From a virus, in IMG/VR virus record IMGVR_UViG_3300031803_000007, positions 1-26,126 of that record: a stretch of DNA of 26,126 nucleotides. One strand, 5' to 3'. This document shows, in pieces, positions 22,244 through 26,126 of the stretch. The notes beneath the pieces were generated by a model. It made no database searches and was not told the DNA's origin. It worked only from the letters and a program-made list of their open reading frames with translations. The position numbers and the translations under genes are program-made. How positions within the stretch are numbered: the stretch's first letter is position 1; each line of letters starts with the position of its first letter.

Positions 22244-23440
22244 ATGAAAAAGAGAGTGACAGTAAATGAGTTCGGAGCCGCGGCAAAAGAGTTGCTAGGT
22301 TCCCTAGACGTTTCAAAAAACGATATGAATACGGTCTCCGAGACCTACAGTATTTGTATCCCATCCAAGGTGAAGTATTGCGATAAAATCGCCGCCGGTA
22401 TTCATCGTATCCCAGTGACCGAAGAAGTTTCGGCTCCTGTACGTTTAGCGGTTCCGATAAGTGTGCCGAACGTACCAGTTGAGAATCCTGCCGTTGTAGT
22501 TACCACTCCGGTGACCGCAGTGACAGCCGACCGTACTTTGGCTGCTGAACTTGATTCGGCAATTTCCTTTATTCCCAAGGTCGACAAAGCATTTGTTTCT
22601 TGGGGAAACATTAACGACATTAAAAAGATTCTGAAATCCCGCCTTTTCTTCCCGATTTATTTGACGGGTATGAGTGGCAACGGTAAGACTTTCGGAATCG
22701 AACAGACCTGTGCAATGCTTGGTCGTGAAATGATTCGAGTTAACTTTACCGCTGAAACCGACGAAGATGATTTGTTCGGTGGATTTCGCCTCGTAAATGG
22801 CGAGACAGTGTTTCAGTACGGCCCAGTCGTTGAAGCGATGAAACGTGGCGCAGTCCTCCTTCTTGATGAAGTTGACCTCGCCTCTCACAAGGTTATGGCT
22901 CTTCAGTCAGTTCTTGAAGGCAAAGGTTACTTCATTAAAAAACGTGCCGAGTGGATTGAGCCTACTGACGGTTTCACAGTCATCGCCACTGCCAATACAA
23001 AAGGCAAAGGCTCTGATGATGGCCGATTTATCGGAACGAATGTTTTGAACGAGGCTTTCCTCGACCGATTCAGTGTTACGATGTATCAGCCTTATCCGAC
23101 AGAAGCCATCGAGAAGAAAATTCTCCATCTGGCCGCTGAAGGATTCGGAATCACATCCGAAGCACTTGGAAAATTCATCCCAAATCTTACGATGTGGGCC
23201 GACATTATCCGCAAGACTTTTGAAGAGGGTGGAGTTGACGAAATTATTTCAACTCGCCGTCTCGTGGATATTATCAAATCATTTTCAATCTTCACAGACC
23301 GAGGCAAAGCAATCAAAATGGCAATCGAGCGTTTCGATGATGAAACCCGAGAGTCCTTTATGAGCCTCTACGAAAAGATTGATGCTGGAGTTGGAGTCCC
23401 GGAAGGTGGGGCATTTGCTGAAACTCCAGAAACTGAATAA
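22244..23440 (+). CDS. cobS: CobS-like AAA+ (MoxR-type) ATPase
   Basis: 398 residues. The AAA+ module has Walker A GMSGNGKT (142-149, Lys148), the CobS/MoxR-type block TAETDEDDLFGGFRLVNGETVFQYGP (169-194), Walker B VLLLDEVD (Asp208-Glu209), sensor 1 VIATANTKGKG, and the Arg-finger region NEAFLDRFSV. The N-terminal ~110 residues are distinct and include a Val/Pro/Thr-rich linker (about 65-95). Genes like this are annotated cobS in marine cyanophages, after the cobaltochelatase ATPase subunit. Its partner, the VWA protein at 19607, is just upstream with a near-identical -10 region, so the pair probably acts together as a MoxR-VWA machine. A strong terminator follows. Confidence 0.9.
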   Translation: MKKRVTVNEFGAAAKELLGSLDVSKNDMNTVSETYSICIPSKVKYCDKIAAGIHRIPVTEEVSAPVRLAVPISVPNVPVENPAVVVTTPVTAVTADRTLAAELDSAISFIPKVDKAFVSWGNINDIKKILKSRLFFPIYLTGMSGNGKTFGIEQTCAMLGREMIRVNFTAETDEDDLFGGFRLVNGETVFQYGPVVEAMKRGAVLLLDEVDLASHKVMALQSVLEGKGYFIKKRAEWIEPTDGFTVIATANTKGKGSDDGRFIGTNVLNEAFLDRFSVTMYQPYPTEAIEKKILHLAAEGFGITSEALGKFIPNLTMWADIIRKTFEEGGVDEIISTRRLVDIIKSFSIFTDRGKAIKMAIERFDDETRESFMSLYEKIDAGVGVPEGGAFAETPETE

Positions 23441-23474
23441 CTCCGTGGGGTAGTTTGAACCCCTCAATCTACAC

Positions 23475-23515
23475 CCTCTGCCCCTTCCTCTTTTGGGGGC
23501 AGAGGACTTTTTTTT
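23475..23515 (+). terminator. Rho-independent terminator after the CobS-like gene
   Basis: CCTCTGCCCC (23475-23484) pairs with GGGGCAGAGG (23496-23505) across an 11-base loop, followed two bases later by eight T. A 10-bp perfect stem with T-tract is strong evidence. Confidence 0.93.
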
Positions 23516-23538
23516 CAAGTTTAAGAGAAAGGAATGAA

Positions 23539-23988
23539 ATGGAAGATATTTTAGCAAAAAATTTAGCAGAAAAAGCCTACGAATTCCAAACCGTCAAAAA
23601 GGCGCCCGAACCGAGCAGGCCCGAAAATCATGGCCAGTCCACGCACAACGACTCGTTCAGACGTAAAATTCCCCAGCCTCCGACCGTTTTCGATTGGAGA
23701 TATGGAGAGGGTGAGATATTGGCTGACCTGGAAACCCATATGAAAAGCACGTATACGAGTCATTATACCAGCGAGAATTTGGAGAAAATCCAAACCATCG
23801 ATGTGTTCGCCCACCGAGGTACCTTGGGCTCAACGTCTATCGATAACGCTATTAAGTATCTAATGCGATATGGCAAGAAGAGTGGGAAGAACGAAAAGGA
23901 CCTCATCAAAGCACTACACTATTTGGTATTGGCTACAGCATTTGAAAGAAAAATGAAAACCAAGGAAACGGTTGACATCATTGCTTAA
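23539..23988 (+). CDS. DUF3310-like protein
   Basis: 149 residues from ATG 23539, with AAAGGA upstream (23528-23533); a longer frame from 23455 runs back through the terminator and is rejected. The C-terminal half carries the DUF3310 pattern: HYTSENLEKIQTIDVFAHRG, then SIDNAIKYLMRYGKKSGKNEKDLIKALHYLVLA. Such proteins are common in phages, often labelled nucleotide kinase without firm proof. The N-terminal half is Pro-rich and poorly conserved (KKAPEPSRPENHGQ). The gene sits between a terminator and the gene 45 promoter, whose -35 and -10 overlap its last codons, so it depends on read-through or an unseen promoter. Confidence 0.8.
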   Translation: MEDILAKNLAEKAYEFQTVKKAPEPSRPENHGQSTHNDSFRRKIPQPPTVFDWRYGEGEILADLETHMKSTYTSHYTSENLEKIQTIDVFAHRGTLGSTSIDNAIKYLMRYGKKSGKNEKDLIKALHYLVLATAFERKMKTKETVDIIA

Positions 23989-24000
23989 ACCTGCTATAAT
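23972..24000 (+). promoter_or_regulatory. Consensus sigma70 promoter for genes 45-44
   Basis: TTGACA at 23972-23977, 17-bp spacer, TATAAT at 23995-24000 with an extended TGC, predicted start near 24007. The short leader includes TAGGAGA before ATG 24026. Confidence 0.93.
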
Positions 24001-24025
24001 GGTTGTTAATAATTAGGAGAATATT

Positions 24026-24727
24026 ATGAAATTGAGTGAAAGAACGGTAGAGGTTCTAAAGAACTTTGCCACCATTAATCAGTCAATTCTTTTCGCAGAC
24101 GGAAAGGAATTGAATACGGTCGCTGTACAGAAGAATCTTTTAGGTTCTGCAAAGGTGGCCGAGTCGTTCAAATCACCTAACGGTGAATTTGCGATTTACG
24201 ACCTTAACGAATTTTTATCCACGCTATCCTTGTTCGAGGACCCAGATGTGGAATTCGGAGAGCAGTTCGCAACCATCTCTGATTCGAGAGCCAACACAGT
24301 TTATTGGTTTGCCGATAAAGAGATTATCGTGTTCCCAACCTCCAAGATTGAAATGCCAAAGTGTGATGTAGAATTCACTCTCACGGCTGAATCTTTGGAT
24401 AAGTTGCAACGAGCAACAGGAACTCTTGGTGTACCAGACTTGGTAATCCGAAGAGGCGACTCAGACCCATCAGGGATTCACCCAACAAAAATCATAGCCG
24501 AAGTTCTTGATAAACGTAATGATACTTCAAATACGTTTTCTCTTGAAGTGGGTGACTATGATGGTGATGCCAATTTCAAATTTTACTTTCTGACTGAACG
24601 TATGAAGATGCTTCCTGGAGATTACAATGTCCAGATTTCATCTAAGAAAATCTCGAAGTTGACATCAGTACCTGATGGTGAAATAGTATATTGGATTGCT
24701 CTGGAACAGGACTCGACTTATGAGTAA
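24026..24727 (+). CDS. 45: Sliding clamp
   Basis: DNA polymerase processivity clamp and, with gp55, activator of late transcription. The 233-residue product (T4 gp45 is 228) begins MKLSERTVEVLKNFATINQSIL, almost the T4 start MKLSKDTTALLKNFATIN. Further matching blocks are FAIYDLNEFLSTLSLF, the EVGDYDGDANFKF block (T4 TLGDYDGENTFNF), MKMLPGDYNVQIS and the end IVYWIALEQDSTYE (T4 VVALEADSTHDF). It overlaps gene 44 by 8 bases in ATGAGTAA. Confidence 0.97.
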   Translation: MKLSERTVEVLKNFATINQSILFADGKELNTVAVQKNLLGSAKVAESFKSPNGEFAIYDLNEFLSTLSLFEDPDVEFGEQFATISDSRANTVYWFADKEIIVFPTSKIEMPKCDVEFTLTAESLDKLQRATGTLGVPDLVIRRGDSDPSGIHPTKIIAEVLDKRNDTSNTFSLEVGDYDGDANFKFYFLTERMKMLPGDYNVQISSKKISKLTSVPDGEIVYWIALEQDSTYE

Positions 24728-25658
24728 AGATTTTCTCTGGGTAGAAAAATATCGCCCAAAGACTATCGCTGAATGTATCCTGCCAGATTCTCTGAAGGAT
24801 ACCTTTAATGAGTTTTTGAAGAACGGTGATATGCCAAATCTTCTGTTGACTGGTTCAGCAGGAACTGGTAAAACAACCGTTGCGAAAGCCCTTTGCGAAG
24901 AATTGGGTTATACGACATTGGTTATCAATGGGTCGATGGACAGAAATATCGATACCCTGCGAAATCAAATTTCCACGTTCGCCTCTACTGTCTCATTCGA
25001 TGGCGGTAAGAAGTGTGTTATATTAGACGAAGCGGATTACCTCAATCCCCAATCGTTTCAGCCAGCCCTCAGAGGATTCATAGAGCATTTTTCCAAGAAC
25101 GTCAGGTTCATTCTGACTTGTAATTTCAAAGATAAGATTATCGAGCCGATTCATTCTAGAACCACCCTTATAGATTTCAGAGTGGGTAAAGAAGTCTATC
25201 ATAAGATGGGCGAGTTTATGAATCGGACTATTGATATCCTCGAGAAGGAAGAGGTTCGTATAGAATCAAAGCCAGCACTCGCGGAATTGATTAAGCGATA
25301 CTTTCCAGATATGCGTAGAACGATAAATGAACTCCAGCGGTACGCCGCAGGAGGAGTCGTTGATAAGGGCATACTAGCGAAAGTTGGAGAAGCAAATCTT
25401 GAGAGCCTTATGGGATATCTCAAGGAGAAAAAGTTTACAGATATGAGGCAGTGGGTCGTAGACAATATTGCCACCGACCCAGTATTTATTTATCGCCAAA
25501 TTTATGACCAGATGTATAAGTATTTACAGCCTCAGAGTATACCACAGGTGGTCCTGCTTATTGCAGAATACCAGTACAAACAGGCATTTGTTCAAGACGT
25601 TGAAATTAACCTGGTCGCATTTTTGACCGAAGTAATGGCGGAGACTGAATGGAAATGA
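24720..25658 (+). CDS. 44: Clamp loader large subunit
   Basis: AAA+ ATPase that, with gp62 in T4, opens gp45 and loads it on primed DNA. I use ATG 24720 (MSKDFLWVEKYRP), which overlaps the gp45 stop, rather than 24696. Length is 312 (T4 319). The N-terminal VEKYRPKTIAE box is diagnostic of clamp loaders; Walker A is TGSAGTGKTT (Lys51), Walker B is VILDEADYL, and IHSRTTLIDF supplies the Ser-Arg arginine finger. The C-terminal collar domain follows. Unlike T4, the next gene is mazG-like rather than 62. Confidence 0.96.
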   Translation: MSKDFLWVEKYRPKTIAECILPDSLKDTFNEFLKNGDMPNLLLTGSAGTGKTTVAKALCEELGYTTLVINGSMDRNIDTLRNQISTFASTVSFDGGKKCVILDEADYLNPQSFQPALRGFIEHFSKNVRFILTCNFKDKIIEPIHSRTTLIDFRVGKEVYHKMGEFMNRTIDILEKEEVRIESKPALAELIKRYFPDMRRTINELQRYAAGGVVDKGILAKVGEANLESLMGYLKEKKFTDMRQWVVDNIATDPVFIYRQIYDQMYKYLQPQSIPQVVLLIAEYQYKQAFVQDVEINLVAFLTEVMAETEWK

Positions 25659-26032
25659 CAGACCGATGGGATTTTAAAAACATATTCGATGGAATGAAAC
25701 TCGGAACAGTATCACAGAATATAGATACGTGGTTAGATGATAGAGGTATCACCAAGAATGGTACTGCAATGGGACAGGCGATTAAAACATTAGAGGAGTG
25801 TACCGAACTTCTTGATGCTATAAATCACGATAACAAAGATGAGATTATGGATGCTATTGGTGACATTTACGTTACTATTCGAGGAGTGAGTAAGGTACTC
25901 GATATACCTTTTGTTGAATGTGTTGACAAAGCGTATAATGAGATAAAAGACCGCAGAGGAACCGTCACGACAGGCGGTACATTTGTGAAAGAAACCCCAG
26001 TGGTGGGCCTAACAGAAGAAGGAACGTACTAA
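25649..26032 (+). CDS. mazG: MazG-like NTP pyrophosphohydrolase
   Basis: 127 residues, all-alpha NTP pyrophosphatase. The metal-binding motif is intact: EECTE (Glu49, Glu50, Glu53) followed by EIMDAIGD (Glu65, Asp68, Asp72). Such enzymes convert NTPs or dNTPs to monophosphates; in marine phages they have been proposed to affect nucleotide pools or ppGpp. ATG 25649 has GGAG five bases upstream and is preferred to ATG 25655. The last ~20 residues (TTGGTFVKETPVVGLTEEGT) are an extended tail. It overlaps gene 44 by 10 bases and the next ATG by one base, so it belongs to the clamp operon. Confidence 0.88.
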   Translation: MEMTDRWDFKNIFDGMKLGTVSQNIDTWLDDRGITKNGTAMGQAIKTLEECTELLDAINHDNKDEIMDAIGDIYVTIRGVSKVLDIPFVECVDKAYNEIKDRRGTVTTGGTFVKETPVVGLTEEGTY

Positions 26033-26126
26033 TGGCAGTCGCAACAGTTAGAGAATTTTGGAACCGTAAAGTCGATAAGACTATTCAAATGTTCGAGTAC
26101 GGTGCCTGGGACCAAGAAAAGTTTCT
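26032..26126 (+). CDS. Start of an unidentified gene, cut by the window end
   Basis: ATG 26032 overlaps the mazG stop (TAATG), and the frame is open to the end, giving 31 complete codons (MAVATVREFWNRKVDKTIQM then FEYGAWDQEKF). The sequence does not look like T4 gp62 or RegA, the expected neighbours of gene 44, but the fragment is too short to exclude a divergent gp62. Confidence 0.6.
   Translation, partial: MAVATVREFWNRKVDKTIQMFEYGAWDQEKF

Noticed and set aside
19607-23440. Calling the pair a cobalamin biosynthesis system
   Set aside because: Similarity to CobS and CobT concerns general AAA+ and VWA architecture; no other pathway gene is present, and the HExxH domain argues for caution.
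23455-23538. N-terminal extension of the DUF3310-like gene
   Set aside because: It would be translated through the terminator hairpin and T-run; ATG 23539 has its own ribosome site.
25923-25939. TTGACA and TATAAT close together inside mazG
   Set aside because: The spacer is only 5 bp, and the sequence is in mid-gene; coincidence of codons.

Overview
The window is a contiguous piece of a T4-like (tailed, contractile) bacteriophage genome. Every confident gene lies on the + strand and the order follows the conserved core of marine exo-T-even myoviruses: terminase large subunit (17), tail sheath (18), tail tube (19), portal (20), a cluster of small prohead/virion genes, prohead protease (21), scaffold (22), major capsid (23), a tail-tube-fold gene in the position of gene 3, uvsY, uvsW, late sigma factor (55), the 47/46 recombination nuclease, a CobS/CobT-like MoxR-VWA pair, sliding clamp (45), clamp loader (44) and a MazG-like pyrophosphohydrolase. 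CobS/CobT-like, SET-domain, 2OG-Fe(II) oxygenase, DUF3310-like and MazG genes are typical accessory cargo of marine T4-like phages. No photosynthesis gene is present, so the host cannot be assigned; a marine bacterium is an inference.

Layout. Positions 1-11041 are the morphogenesis block, with T4-type late promoters (TATAAATA) before genes 18, 20 and 22 and a strong UUCG-loop terminator after gene 23. Between genes 20 and 21 lie five poorly known small genes: a protein with six H-x-H pairs, two small soluble proteins, a protein with an acidic Cys-containing N half and a lysine-rich C half, and a 53-residue membrane protein. Positions 11046-14899 hold a late-promoter tail gene and then the recombination set (uvsY, small ORF, uvsW, 2OG oxygenase, Sm-like unknown), much of it translationally coupled. 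Positions 14913-15455 hold a perfect promoter followed by about 500 bases without a credible gene but rich in hairpins, which I call a candidate structured ncRNA. Positions 15440-19452 hold a SET-domain gene and then 55, 47, a small ORF and 46. Positions 19536-23515 hold the VWA/HExxH gene, two very small genes and the MoxR/CobS-like ATPase, closed by a terminator. Positions 23539-26126 hold the DUF3310-like gene, 45, 44, mazG and the start of another gene.

Regulation. Seven promoters have perfect TTGACA and TATAAT hexamers, each with exactly 17 bp between them, in front of the uvsY, ncRNA, 55, 46, VWA, CobS-like and 45 units. Five intergenic TATAAATA boxes are late promoters served by the gp55 encoded here, acting with gp45. 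Four genes (uvsY, 46, the gene-3-like gene and the SET gene) have their ATG 1-3 nt from the predicted transcription start, so they are predicted leaderless.

The whole window appears to contain no GATC and no AGCT, and only four CATG, all inside CATGGCCA. This is a strong signature of past restriction pressure. All counts were made by reading, not by computation.
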